DNA of 64,000 nucleotides, taken from an uncultured Prolixibacteraceae bacterium (GTDB taxonomy: Bacteria > Bacteroidota > Bacteroidia > Bacteroidales > Prolixibacteraceae). Below are positions 18,044-27,173 of this stretch, piece after piece (within the stretch, counting starts at the first letter, position 1; the number at the start of each line of letters is the position of its first letter). The stretch spans positions 119,101-183,100 of the forward strand of contig CALGIG010000034.1 in assembly GCA_937915865.1 (NCBI GenBank), given 5' to 3'. The notes under the pieces are model-generated. The model had not been told where the DNA came from. It made no database searches and worked only from the letters and a program-made list of their open reading frames with translations. The translations under genes were made by a program, and so were the position numbers.

Positions 18044-19999
18044 TCACATTTTTTTCAGTAAAATAACCTTTTTATTAAAATCTGCTGACGCATTAATTAC
18101 ATCGCGAAATTCGGCATAACGGCTGGCCGGGTAGGTTTCGTTGTTATAGTATTCACGGGAAATGATAATTAACTGCCTGTCTTTAATATCGGCATGTGAC
18201 ATGAATATACATCCTGTTTCATTACCATTTTTCATTTCAACTTTCATCTCAAGGTTTTCGGGATTTGCTACAGTATAACCTTCGGGTATATGAAATATTA
18301 TTTTTCGGTAATAATTGTGCAAAACCCCTACATGTATCGGAAGTTTTCTGGATTGTTCCTGGTAAAGTTCGGCCTGGCGGCCAATGGTTTCGCCCATGTG
18401 GAACAATAAGTTGTTTCCGGCATTCTCAATCAGGTCGGTTGCTTTTAGCGATAAATCGAAAATAAGCGGGTTAAGCCCTATATTATTTGGATGGTCGTTT
18501 TTAATAACCAACGAACTTATTTTTGCTTCCTGTTTACCCATACTGAAGAAATCGCTGCAAACTTCTTTCCTTTTTTCTTCGGTTAAATTTTGAAACAGGT
18601 TTTGGAAAATTCGGCCAAATGCTCCATTTATCCTGCGACTAATTTTAGCATCAATGTCAGTTTCATTCGAATTCAGACTTAAATCAACAAACAAAGAGTC
18701 GGTATTTGTGTTGTTGTCCTGAATGGGTATTTGTTTAACCTGATACGCTAAAGTAGTAATGTTTTCGTTGTACGCCACCGGATGCATAAAAAGACCATAC
18801 TGACCCTGGTAATTTTCAGGAGTTAGGCCAAGCCTGTATTCAATATTGTCGGGCGACAGATACTTGTCGATCCCTGGGAAATAAATCAGGTACGAATTCA
18901 AAAAATTGGTACAGTTAAAATCCGGATCAAACGGACGAGCTTCATTGGTCCCTGTTTCAATAAATTCGAAATCGACATTCCCGGCTGTAAGCAAAGCGAT
19001 GAATAATTTTACCACCGATGTATTGTTGGCTTGTTTTAAGCGTAGAATTTCTGACAACTCTTTCTGATAAGGTATTTCCTTTTTAATACTTATGTTAGTC
19101 TTTACCCAGTTTTCTATAACCCTGATTTTTTGCTCAGTATCAGTATTTTCAGTTGCTATTTGTTTATACAAGGTTTGTGCGGCGCTTCTGTCGCTTTTCG
19201 AAAGGTCATAAACATTGTTGTAGGTGTTGTCACATGCAGTTTTCCACGAATATTTCCGAAGTGCAGAGTTATAATGATTGTACGACAAGGTATATTCGAA
19301 TCGCATTAAACTTGCTTTGTAATTGGCATATTTTTCTTCTTCAATGGCAGGTATATAGTCGATATGAGCTCTCTGATAAGTTTTTTCCTGATTTTGAGTG
19401 TCAAGTTTAAATACTGGAAAACCGTTGTAACTTTTTATCAGATATTCGATTTTTGAAGGATAGGCAAAAATTATATCGACATTACTTTTGGGTATCCTGT
19501 CCTGAAGATAATATCCCGACTCAGCATTGTATTTTTTACGAAGCACATAAAAATATTCAATCTGACCTCCAACTTCGCCACCTTCAATGGCAAATGTCTT
19601 ATAGTCACCATCGTTATCCATATTGGCAATTTGCTTGATGCTTTCTTTGGGCAAATCTGTTATTTTGCCAGCCGGCGAAATGAATCGGGCCTTAATATTT
19701 AGAATATCAATCACATTCTCAAGCGAAATGTAAATCTTATTGAAAGCTGACAAAGCATCGTGCGATTCAACCTTGATTTTCCGGTGAAATACGAATACCT
19801 CTTCAAAATAATTTTCGGCATTCAGGTAAACCTCAAAAATCCGGCGGTCGAGGGTTACTGCCACTCCATTTACACACTTAATAGTATCTGTATTTCGTTC
19901 TGTTGCAATTGTATTCCAGTCGTAAGATTCGAATTCGGTTTTTTGGCCTACTGACAATATGGGTAAGGCGATTAAAAGGAAGAAAAGTATGTGTTTCAT
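18044..19999 (-). CDS. DUF3857-type secreted protein with degenerate transglutaminase domain
   Basis: A 651-residue exported protein (signal peptide MKHILFFLLIALPILSVG). The N-terminal beta-rich half resembles DUF3857. The middle aligns with the transglutaminase-like core of its upstream neighbour (VIENWVKTNISIKKEIPYQK corresponds to AIYKWVQNNIKYIAIEDGEN), but the catalytic GDCKDKT is replaced by NNTSVVK, so the nucleophile is missing. It lies 30 bp after its paralogue and is the last gene of a three-gene operon. Probably a non-catalytic partner; function unknown. Confidence 0.82.
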   Translation of the reverse strand: MKHILFFLLIALPILSVGQKTEFESYDWNTIATERNTDTIKCVNGVAVTLDRRIFEVYLNAENYFEEVFVFHRKIKVESHDALSAFNKIYISLENVIDILNIKARFISPAGKITDLPKESIKQIANMDNDGDYKTFAIEGGEVGGQIEYFYVLRKKYNAESGYYLQDRIPKSNVDIIFAYPSKIEYLIKSYNGFPVFKLDTQNQEKTYQRAHIDYIPAIEEEKYANYKASLMRFEYTLSYNHYNSALRKYSWKTACDNTYNNVYDLSKSDRSAAQTLYKQIATENTDTEQKIRVIENWVKTNISIKKEIPYQKELSEILRLKQANNTSVVKLFIALLTAGNVDFEFIETGTNEARPFDPDFNCTNFLNSYLIYFPGIDKYLSPDNIEYRLGLTPENYQGQYGLFMHPVAYNENITTLAYQVKQIPIQDNNTNTDSLFVDLSLNSNETDIDAKISRRINGAFGRIFQNLFQNLTEEKRKEVCSDFFSMGKQEAKISSLVIKNDHPNNIGLNPLIFDLSLKATDLIENAGNNLLFHMGETIGRQAELYQEQSRKLPIHVGVLHNYYRKIIFHIPEGYTVANPENLEMKVEMKNGNETGCIFMSHADIKDRQLIIISREYYNNETYPASRYAEFRDVINASADFNKKVILLKKM

Positions 20000-20029
20000 A
20001 TTCAGGAATTGTTAGTTGCTGTATAACTT

Positions 20030-21979
20030 TCATTTTGCCGACAAACAAACAGTTTGCCGGTATGCTTTTTTTAGTATTTCGAGCATTTGCCTGAAAACTG
20101 TAATATCTTGCCCTTCAATTAAAAATGTGTTGGCATAGATATGAGTATTCAGTATTATTTCGTGTTTTGATTGTTCGTATGTTTGCGAAAATCCAAATTT
20201 CGGATTTGAAAAGTTCGTAGGTTCAGGCAAATAACTAACCTGCATGTTTTCAGGTATCTGCAGCCGGTAAACAACCTGATGCTTCCATCGCGACTCTACT
20301 TCAATTGGAATTACCCGGTCAGTTTTCACATCGAGGCCCGAAAGCATTCGTTCAATATTCATATTTACATAAATGTTTTTGTCTTGTCGTGTAATGTAGT
20401 CGGGCAACTGAAACGCAAAACCAACATGAAGTGGATAATTCTCACCCGGCAAACTGGTTGTTTCAATATCCGAAACCGATAATTTATCGCTCGAACTAAA
20501 AATAGCGGCAGGCCAGTAATCCTGTTGCTGTTTCGTGTCTTTTCGTTCGAGCCGGTAAATAAGATTAACCCTTGTTTCACCCGTAGCGCTGGTTTTTCCT
20601 TTTCCAATAAGCAAATCGCCATTTACTACAAGATTAAGTGTATCGGTTTGCGAATTGAGCGCACAATCGGCAATAGGAATTTCATATATTTTAAAACCTC
20701 CATCTTTACACTCAATGAGTCCTTCTTTCCCTTGTATTTGAGCCGGAATATCTTCCAGCCTGAAATGCCTTGTGGTTCCGTCTAAAACCACCGGAATCCC
20801 GTTTTTCCACCAAACGGCAACCATGTGGTTGGCTACTGCAATAGTTGGGAATTCGCTGTACCTGTATGGCAAGTCCCTGGTTCCAACCGAAACAAAATCT
20901 GCTTTTTCGCCAATAGCCCGAATCATAGTTGTTAACAAACTTGTTTTATCCTTGCAATCGCCATAACGGCGTTTTAAAACGAGCGAGGCTTTCCGGGGGA
21001 TAAAACCATTTTCACCATCCTCAATGGCAATGTATTTAATATTATTCTGAACCCATTTATAAATTGCCCTTACTTTTTCGGTCTGGTCTGTAATTCCATG
21101 TGTAATCGAATCTGTAATAAGCTTTAATTCAGGAGTAATTGTATCATTCAATCCATCGATTTTAGAATGAAGCCATTGCGACAAATCATCCAGGTTCGCC
21201 ATATAATTGGTAGTTTGCCCATTGGTATTGTACGATGCAAGCTGGGCAATTAAGTGAGGACGAAAGTACCTGACTGATGGCGCCATAAAATCCCTGTCTT
21301 TAACTTTGGGCTGATGACTTACCCATCGGTAAATTACCTGGTTTCCTTTTTCGGTTTGTGTCTCGTTGACTTCCGAAACATTGCCCCCAAATAACTGGAA
21401 ATTGATTTTCATCGTTTGTGGTATTGTTATGGTCAGTTCGGCTTCATCGATTGGCAGGTAACCTGCAAAATAGAAAATGATGGGATAATATGGATCCCGA
21501 ATAGTACTCTCGCTATACGTACACCGCTTCACTCCCTTGCCCGTTGCCGGAAAATTAAATGAAAAACAGAAACTATCGTCGTAATAAAGATTATCATCAA
21601 ATTCCGAACTCTTTTTTATATTATTGACTAACAACTTTTTGTATTTATTGTTTTCAGGAATAAGGCTGTAAGCCTCAAATTTCGTTACAATATCCTTGCT
21701 GTTGAAATATTCCTTTCCTTCGGAAATATTGGAACCATTATCTGACAAAATAATATCGATCCGGGTTTCTTTGATATGAAATACAGGTATACCGGTGATG
21801 TCGGGAACAATTTCAATTTCCTTTTTCTGAAGGGCGGTAATTATTGGTTCATCGGGGTATTTTTCTTTAAAAGCAACCAATTCCGATTCGGGTGTAGCCG
21901 TTTTCTCTTTCGATTCTGCCTGTGGAACGAAAAAAATAACAAGCACCAATATGCCGATTAATTGTTTAGTTAATCTCAT
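20030..21979 (-). CDS. DUF3857 and transglutaminase-like secreted protein
   Basis: A 649-residue exported protein. I place the start at the ATG at 21979 (MRLTKQLIGILVLVIFFVPQ, a clean signal peptide), which overlaps the upstream gene's stop by 14 bp; the longer frame to 22150 runs inside that gene. A DUF3857-like N-terminal half is followed by a transglutaminase-like domain with a plausible triad: Cys in RRYGDCKDKTSLL, His in VANHMVAVWW and Asp in VVLDGTTRHF. The neighbour downstream is the same architecture without the Cys. The natural substrate is unknown. Confidence 0.87.
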   Translation of the reverse strand: MRLTKQLIGILVLVIFFVPQAESKEKTATPESELVAFKEKYPDEPIITALQKKEIEIVPDITGIPVFHIKETRIDIILSDNGSNISEGKEYFNSKDIVTKFEAYSLIPENNKYKKLLVNNIKKSSEFDDNLYYDDSFCFSFNFPATGKGVKRCTYSESTIRDPYYPIIFYFAGYLPIDEAELTITIPQTMKINFQLFGGNVSEVNETQTEKGNQVIYRWVSHQPKVKDRDFMAPSVRYFRPHLIAQLASYNTNGQTTNYMANLDDLSQWLHSKIDGLNDTITPELKLITDSITHGITDQTEKVRAIYKWVQNNIKYIAIEDGENGFIPRKASLVLKRRYGDCKDKTSLLTTMIRAIGEKADFVSVGTRDLPYRYSEFPTIAVANHMVAVWWKNGIPVVLDGTTRHFRLEDIPAQIQGKEGLIECKDGGFKIYEIPIADCALNSQTDTLNLVVNGDLLIGKGKTSATGETRVNLIYRLERKDTKQQQDYWPAAIFSSSDKLSVSDIETTSLPGENYPLHVGFAFQLPDYITRQDKNIYVNMNIERMLSGLDVKTDRVIPIEVESRWKHQVVYRLQIPENMQVSYLPEPTNFSNPKFGFSQTYEQSKHEIILNTHIYANTFLIEGQDITVFRQMLEILKKAYRQTVCLSAK

Positions 21980-24900
21980 AAAGCTCATCGTTGTCATAAT
22001 AAAGCGTTTCCACAGGTTTACCTGTCTCATCATAAACAATCCACTTTCCCTGTTTTTTTCCTGCAATATAATTTCCTTCTTTTTCCTTTTGTCCATTGAC
22101 GTAATACGATGTATAGCGACCATTATGGCATCCGTTCGACCAATCGGCAACTTCCATTACCTTCCCGTTTTCGTAAAAGTATTTCGATTGCCCGTCGCGA
22201 TAATCATTGACGTAACTTGTTTCGCGCAATGGCTGACCATTTGAATAGTAGATGATGTGTTTCCCGTTAAAAATACAATTGGAAAAAGGTAAGCGGGCCG
22301 AAATTTTACCACTTTTATAATAACACACGATTTCTTTCTTCGTTTTGTCAATCAATTCGTTTGCATGTAATTGCCCTTGAGCGTCGATGTACGAAACCGC
22401 AAACATTTTATCATCCCGGTATTGTGCGCCATACATCCAGGTGCTATCCGGTGCAAAACAGTCGCCAGGGCCCTGGCGTTCGCCCGACTCAACAGCAATT
22501 TTACGGTACACTTTTCCATTGGGATGCAACTCGGCATAGAGGCCTTGGTTAGTATCCATCTGGTAGGAGGTTACCATCGAAGGTTTGCCATTTTCGTAAC
22601 TCATAAAATTACCATCGAGCATATTCATACTGAAATTTTTAACCTCAACCAGTCTGCCGCGGTAATCCCATTCAGTCGATTTCCCCTGTTTATTTCCGCT
22701 GATAAATGTTTTCTGGCTTTCTAGTTTTCCATTAGGGAAATAATACTCCTGCACGCCATCGCGTTTCCGGTTTTTGATATTTATCTTTGCGCGTTCTTTC
22801 CCGTTGGGGAAATGAAGTGTAAACATTTCACTTCCAAATGGATATTTTAAGTCGTCAATTACTTTTCCATTGCTGCCGAAATACCTTAAACCTATAGACT
22901 CACCGTCGGAATTAAATGTTTCCTCGCCAACTAATTTACCAACAGGCGAATAGTTAAACCTGCGGCCAACCAAGGTGCCTTCATCGTAATAATACCGATA
23001 TTCAACTGTATCGTTCGGGTAATATTCAATCCATTCGCCAGTCAAACCTTTTTTATTATAATAACCAGTCATCGAAACATGTCCGTTACTATAAAACCGA
23101 TTTACTTTTCCAACAACTTTTCCGCTATCGCACGAATAAACCAACTGTGGGTTGCCATTCTCGTAATAAACTTTCTGAGAACCCGACTGCATTCCATTCA
23201 ACCAACTTTCTTCACTGGTGAGTTGCCCTAAAATATTGTAATTCTTCCATATCCCATCTTTCTTCCCGCTTTTGAATTTTCCCTCGATCTTAAGCATACC
23301 TTCGCGAAAAAATCCTTTGTAACTTAATTCTCCGTCTTTTTCATCAGCCGAATAAATTACTCCTCCTGACGAATTAAGCCATTCTACGTGCTTAATTACA
23401 TCCTCCTGAATTGTCAGCCGGGCCCATTCTTTCCCATCGGGATAATAAAAGGTTTGAGTGCCATTGGCCTTCCCATCCTTATATCCCGATATAAACTGAA
23501 TAGTTTTGCCATAGTGATCGTATTCGCTATAAGTTCCTGTAGGTTTACCCTCTTCATTATTCTCACCTTCGGCGCTTTTTTTCCCATCGGCATAGTACGA
23601 AATCCATTTACCAACCTGAGTATCTTTGGCATAATTTCCTTCCCATTCGGGGTGTCCGTTGGCGTACCATTTTTTAAATGGTCCGTTCAGTAAACTATCG
23701 GTATATACAGTTTCAAGTTTCTTATTTTTATTTAGCCACTGCTCGGTGGCGATTCCCGAACGTTTATTATTGATGTAGGGAATTTCTCGCCGGTAACCAT
23801 TGTTATAGTCAACAAAAACAAAAGTTCCTTCCATTTTATCGTTTCGGTAGGGTGTAGTCGAAAAAAGTTGATCAGCCGAATTAAATTCTTCCTCAACACC
23901 ATCAGTAACTCCGTTCTTACGTGGAAAAATTCCGGCTCTGACACCGTTGGGATGAAATGTGTAATTGTTCCCATCAAGGTTATCATTCTTGTAATTCAAT
24001 TGCTGTTTCACCTGGCAATTGGGCCAGTAAATTAAAAATTCTCCCTGCCGTTGGTTATTTTTGTACTGTCCTTTCTGATATACAATTCCGTTGTTGTTGG
24101 TGAAAAACCATACACCTTCTTTTGATGGTTCGGCATTTTCTTTTAATATTCCGACAGCTTCCAAATCGCCATCATCATCGAAATGAAATATTTTCTGATG
24201 ATTTGCTTCATTTGCAGTTGAAAAACCATATTCGCGCCACGAATTGATTGCCTCGCGTGCATAACCAATAAACTTTTTTGTTAATTCTCCGTTCTTTTCC
24301 TGCCATTCGGCAACTTGTTTATTATCTGTATTTTTCATCGAATAATAAAGGAAGGTCTCGAACATATTTTTTTCGATCAATCCTTTAAAGAAACGGACGT
24401 AGAATTGGTTGTATAAAGTGGTATCCTTTTCGTCGAACTGCATTTTTTTGACTAACAGGTAGGTCTGACGACAGCTTAAAAAGTTCAGTTTATATTCATA
24501 AGGAAAATCTTCTCTGAAGGCGACTTCAGCATTCAACAACCCAGTTAAATTATCCCATTGCGAATGGTTAATTTCGGATGGATATGGATAACGATAGGGC
24601 CTGGAAATCGAATCATTTTTTCCGCTAATTGCTTCTTCCAGGTTTCTCAACGACTCAATTCGCGGATTCATTAAAATGCCCATGTTGTAGGCCAAATACG
24701 ATTGTGCCCGCCTACCTAATATGTAGTTTATTTTACCCAGCGCAATATGCGAATTGGTATGGTACGGATTGTAATGTAAACCTTTTATCAGCAGGGCTTC
24801 GGCCTTAAGGTATTCGCGTTTGTTGATATAGCAAATAGCAAGGTTATAGATTAAATTCTGGTTGTAGGGATATTTTACTTTTAGTGTTTCCAGCCATTTG

Positions 24901-25262
24901 ATTGCCTCATTGGTCCGTCCAAGTTCATCGAGAATACTTCCTTTTAAAATAGAAAACTGAACATTATCGGGTTGCAATTCTATGGCTTCCTCACATTTTT
25001 GTAAAGCGAGTTCGCCTTTTCCCTGATTGTCATAAACAAGAGCCGATTCGTACAGGGCTGTTGAATAATTAGGATCGGATAAACTTACTTTTTTGTAGAA
25101 ATCCAAGGCTTCTTCGGTTTTCCCGTTGTCGTACAATTCAACTCCACGATGAATTAATTCGCTTCCTGAAGGAGGTATAGAATCGGATTTATTTTGAGCA
25201 AACAACGGGCTTAAGCCAAAGCTAAGACAAAGAACGGAGGTGAAAATTCGAAGCTTATTCAT
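21966..25262 (-). CDS. Giant TPR and MORN-repeat (YwqK-type) secreted protein
   Basis: About 1098 residues from the ATG at 25262 (signal peptide MNKLRIFTSVLCLSFGLSPLFA). Residues up to about 250 form TPR repeats. Roughly 380 to the end is a long series of MORN-variant repeats of the type G-x-W-x-x-Y-x-x-G-x-x-x-x-x-G-x-Y, such as KQGKWIVYDETGKPVETLYY. This is the family automatically named YwqK antitoxin, but no toxin is visible and the name is not evidence of function. It is the first gene of an operon with the two transglutaminase-like genes, so a joint role in envelope or surface protein handling is possible. Confidence 0.85.
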   Translation of the reverse strand: MNKLRIFTSVLCLSFGLSPLFAQNKSDSIPPSGSELIHRGVELYDNGKTEEALDFYKKVSLSDPNYSTALYESALVYDNQGKGELALQKCEEAIELQPDNVQFSILKGSILDELGRTNEAIKWLETLKVKYPYNQNLIYNLAICYINKREYLKAEALLIKGLHYNPYHTNSHIALGKINYILGRRAQSYLAYNMGILMNPRIESLRNLEEAISGKNDSISRPYRYPYPSEINHSQWDNLTGLLNAEVAFREDFPYEYKLNFLSCRQTYLLVKKMQFDEKDTTLYNQFYVRFFKGLIEKNMFETFLYYSMKNTDNKQVAEWQEKNGELTKKFIGYAREAINSWREYGFSTANEANHQKIFHFDDDGDLEAVGILKENAEPSKEGVWFFTNNNGIVYQKGQYKNNQRQGEFLIYWPNCQVKQQLNYKNDNLDGNNYTFHPNGVRAGIFPRKNGVTDGVEEEFNSADQLFSTTPYRNDKMEGTFVFVDYNNGYRREIPYINNKRSGIATEQWLNKNKKLETVYTDSLLNGPFKKWYANGHPEWEGNYAKDTQVGKWISYYADGKKSAEGENNEEGKPTGTYSEYDHYGKTIQFISGYKDGKANGTQTFYYPDGKEWARLTIQEDVIKHVEWLNSSGGVIYSADEKDGELSYKGFFREGMLKIEGKFKSGKKDGIWKNYNILGQLTSEESWLNGMQSGSQKVYYENGNPQLVYSCDSGKVVGKVNRFYSNGHVSMTGYYNKKGLTGEWIEYYPNDTVEYRYYYDEGTLVGRRFNYSPVGKLVGEETFNSDGESIGLRYFGSNGKVIDDLKYPFGSEMFTLHFPNGKERAKINIKNRKRDGVQEYYFPNGKLESQKTFISGNKQGKSTEWDYRGRLVEVKNFSMNMLDGNFMSYENGKPSMVTSYQMDTNQGLYAELHPNGKVYRKIAVESGERQGPGDCFAPDSTWMYGAQYRDDKMFAVSYIDAQGQLHANELIDKTKKEIVCYYKSGKISARLPFSNCIFNGKHIIYYSNGQPLRETSYVNDYRDGQSKYFYENGKVMEVADWSNGCHNGRYTSYYVNGQKEKEGNYIAGKKQGKWIVYDETGKPVETLYYDNDELYEIN

Positions 25263-25301
25263 AGTGGTTTGATTAAATCGATTAGTAATATTGCTATTTA
25301 T

Positions 25302-25309
25302 CAAAAATA
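25302..25309 (-). promoter_or_regulatory. Bacteroidota -7 box for the MORN/transglutaminase operon
   Basis: Read on the minus strand this is TATTTTTG, an exact TAnnTTTG match, 40 bp upstream of the ATG at 25262. Confidence 0.45.
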
Positions 25310-25661
25310 GCATTTTACTCTAAAAAAACGATCGGTAATCGGAAAAATTATATTTAGTTATAAAAGAAAAGTATGATTGTTTTTTTAGACCATTTGCGGG
25401 GTCGTAGGTCAGTTACATTTAGAAACCAATTAGAACAAGGAATTTTATTTTATTCGTATACATGTCTTATTAAAATGAAGTTTACAACATCTAATGTTGT
25501 GAGAACGACACCGTGATTTCTACCTGTCTTTCTCTTTATTTTATCACTTACTAAATTCATTAATTTGTCCAATTAAGTGACCGATAAATGATGTTGGTGC
25601 GACAAAGAAAATCAGGCGAGAATTCGACCTGAGAATACACACCTAACTCCTCATTATTTAT
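25310..25661. other. AT-rich intergenic gap
   Basis: About 350 bp between the MORN operon promoter and the 3' end of the acetyltransferase gene. I see no coding frame with family features, no T-tailed stem-loop and no RNA motif that I recognise. Confidence 0.5.
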
Positions 25662-26288
25662 TCAGAGTGGTGTTTCCGTTTTTTTCTTTTCTGTTAAATA
25701 ATGTAGGTTTTCTGTTATTTTTTCTATGTCCCAATCCCACCATTTTAGTTCTAAAAGTTCTTTAATTTTTCCGTCAGTGAATCTTTTTCGTATAAGCCTT
25801 GCAGGATTTCCTCCAACAATAGAATATGGTTCAATATCCTTTGTTATAACGCTTTTTGTCGCGATAATCGAACCATCTCCAATTTTAATCCCTGGCATTA
25901 TGGTCACATCGGCTCCAATCCAAACGTCATTCCCTATAATCGTGTCTCCTTTATAGGGGAGTTCTCCTAAAGTTGGGGTTACGATTTCCCAATCTTTTCC
26001 AAATATATTGAATGGATATGCTGTGATTCCATCCATTTTATGGTTTGCACCATTCATTATGAATGTTACTCCAGAAGCAATCATACAGAACTTCCCGATT
26101 ATCAATTTGTCACCAATAAAATCGAAGTGGTACTTCACGTTTTTCTCAAAGTTGTAAACATCTTCAAAATCATCATAATATGTATAGTCCCCAACAGTTA
26201 TATTTGGATTTTTTATAATGTTTTTCAGGAAACAAAGCCTGTTGTAATGCTGTAATGGAAATATTTGGTTTTTATCTGGTATTTGCAC
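25662..26288 (-). CDS. Vat/CatB-type xenobiotic O-acetyltransferase
   Basis: A 208-residue left-handed beta-helix acetyltransferase. Hexapeptide repeats run through IIGKFCMIASGVTFIMNG and IIGNDVWIGADVTIMPGIKI; the catalytic His sits in NGANHKMDGITAYPF, as in Vat streptogramin and type-B chloramphenicol acetyltransferases. These enzymes use acetyl-CoA to inactivate hydroxylated antibiotics. A chromosomal relative like this could confer streptogramin A resistance, but the substrate cannot be read from the sequence. It stands alone, next to decayed genes. Confidence 0.88.
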   Translation of the reverse strand: MQIPDKNQIFPLQHYNRLCFLKNIIKNPNITVGDYTYYDDFEDVYNFEKNVKYHFDFIGDKLIIGKFCMIASGVTFIMNGANHKMDGITAYPFNIFGKDWEIVTPTLGELPYKGDTIIGNDVWIGADVTIMPGIKIGDGSIIATKSVITKDIEPYSIVGGNPARLIRKRFTDGKIKELLELKWWDWDIEKITENLHYLTEKKKTETPL

Positions 26289-26318
26289 TTTTGTATTTTT
26301 ATGTATAGTTTATAAAAT

Positions 26319-26396
26319 TCAATAAATACAGAGTTTTTCATCTGAACTGAAACAAGACGTTAGAAATAATAATGTCAGAATCAAAATAAATCTCAT
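26319..26396 (-). pseudogene. Possible lipoprotein fragment (25 codons)
   Basis: MRFILILTLLFLTSCFSSDE looks like a lipoprotein signal peptide with lipobox LTSC, but the frame ends five residues later. It may be the stub of a truncated lipoprotein gene in the decayed stretch between the acetyltransferase and the broken toxin-antitoxin pair. Confidence 0.3.
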
Positions 26397-26540
26397 CGTA
26401 GTGATGTTTTTAGGGTTGTAGTGCAGATTGCTGGTGATTGTCCACCCGCACAACGAAAGATAATCATGCATGAATCCGAGAAGACAACCTGTATCAGACA
26501 CCGCAATACAGTTTTAAGGTGATACCACCCTGGTTTTATC

Positions 26541-26799
26541 TTAATCGTGATGGAAACTGCATTTTGCGATTAGAATTTCATTCCCGCTCACTTGATAAAT
26601 TAATTTGTGTTCGTCATCGTATCTTACGAGACCTAAATCCTTTGTATTTAAATTTTAATGGTTCAGGTTTTCCGATACCGGAAAAAGGATTCTTTGAAAT
26701 GTCTTTTAACAAGTCATTGATCCTTTTTTGCATTTTCTTGTCAGCTTTTTGCCAATAAAGATAATCTTCCCAGGATTCATCAACGAATATATATTTCAT
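26541..26799 (-). pseudogene. YoeB/Txe-family toxin, frameshifted
   Basis: The frame opens MKYIFVDESWEDYLYWQKAD and continues LLKDISKNPFSGIGKPEPLK, typical of YoeB mRNA interferases. It breaks near 26614-26628. In the shifted frame the expected C-terminus follows (YDDEHKLIYQVSGNEILIA, then KCSFHHD and a stop at 26541-26543), including the C-terminal His of the active site. One base gained or lost restores a full-length toxin of about 85 residues. Its ATG overlaps the antitoxin stop (ATGA). Confidence 0.8.
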
Positions 26800-27050
26800 T
26801 GTTCCGTCAATTCTTTTTCAAATGAATTTCCTGACTTTAATTTCTCAATTGCTGAATCTAGTCATATTTCATTTGTTTTTGATGAAGGTTCGTGCTGAGT
26901 CGCTCTTAATGAATTGTATTCGTCAAGTGATATAACTACAACTCCAGAGTCTTTCCCTCGATTAATTATAAGTGTCTCAAAATTAGATGTAACCTTGTCA
27001 AGATATTTTTTGATGTGTTTTCTAAAATCTGATACTGTTGTTGTCATCAT
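26796..27050 (-). pseudogene. YefM/Phd-family antitoxin with nonsense codon
   Basis: MMTTTVSDFRKHIKKYLDKV is the Phd/YefM DNA-binding half. An in-frame TGA at 26862-26864 ends the protein after 62 residues, yet the same frame continues with the toxin-binding tail LDSAIEKLKSGNSFEKELTE and stops exactly at the toxin start. The DNA-binding part may still repress; the toxin-neutralising part is lost. Since the toxin is broken as well, the locus is inactive. Confidence 0.8.
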
Positions 27051-27115
27051 GGCCTTAAAATTTTAGCAATTTTGTACAAATATATGTACAAAACAGTAAT
27101 CACCTTACCTTTAGT

Positions 27116-27152
27116 CACAAAAAAAGCCCCTCTGCCAAGAGGAGCTTTGTGA
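27116..27152 (-). terminator. Terminator of the glutamate dehydrogenase gene
   Basis: On the minus strand the stem AAAGCTCCTCT / AGAGGGGCTTT (one mismatch) is followed by a run of T, just after the gdh stop codon. Confidence 0.85.
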
Positions 27153-27173
27153 GATGAGAGAATTTATGATTGA

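Noticed and set aside
22000..24100. Regularly spaced repeats that could look like a CRISPR array
   Set aside because: They are degenerate MORN protein repeats in frame, with no constant DNA repeat or unique spacers. No CRISPR array or cas gene was seen in the window.
21966..25262. Toxin-antitoxin reading of the YwqK/MORN protein
   Set aside because: The name comes from automatic annotation of MORN variants. The protein is exported, about 1100 residues long, and has no toxin neighbour.
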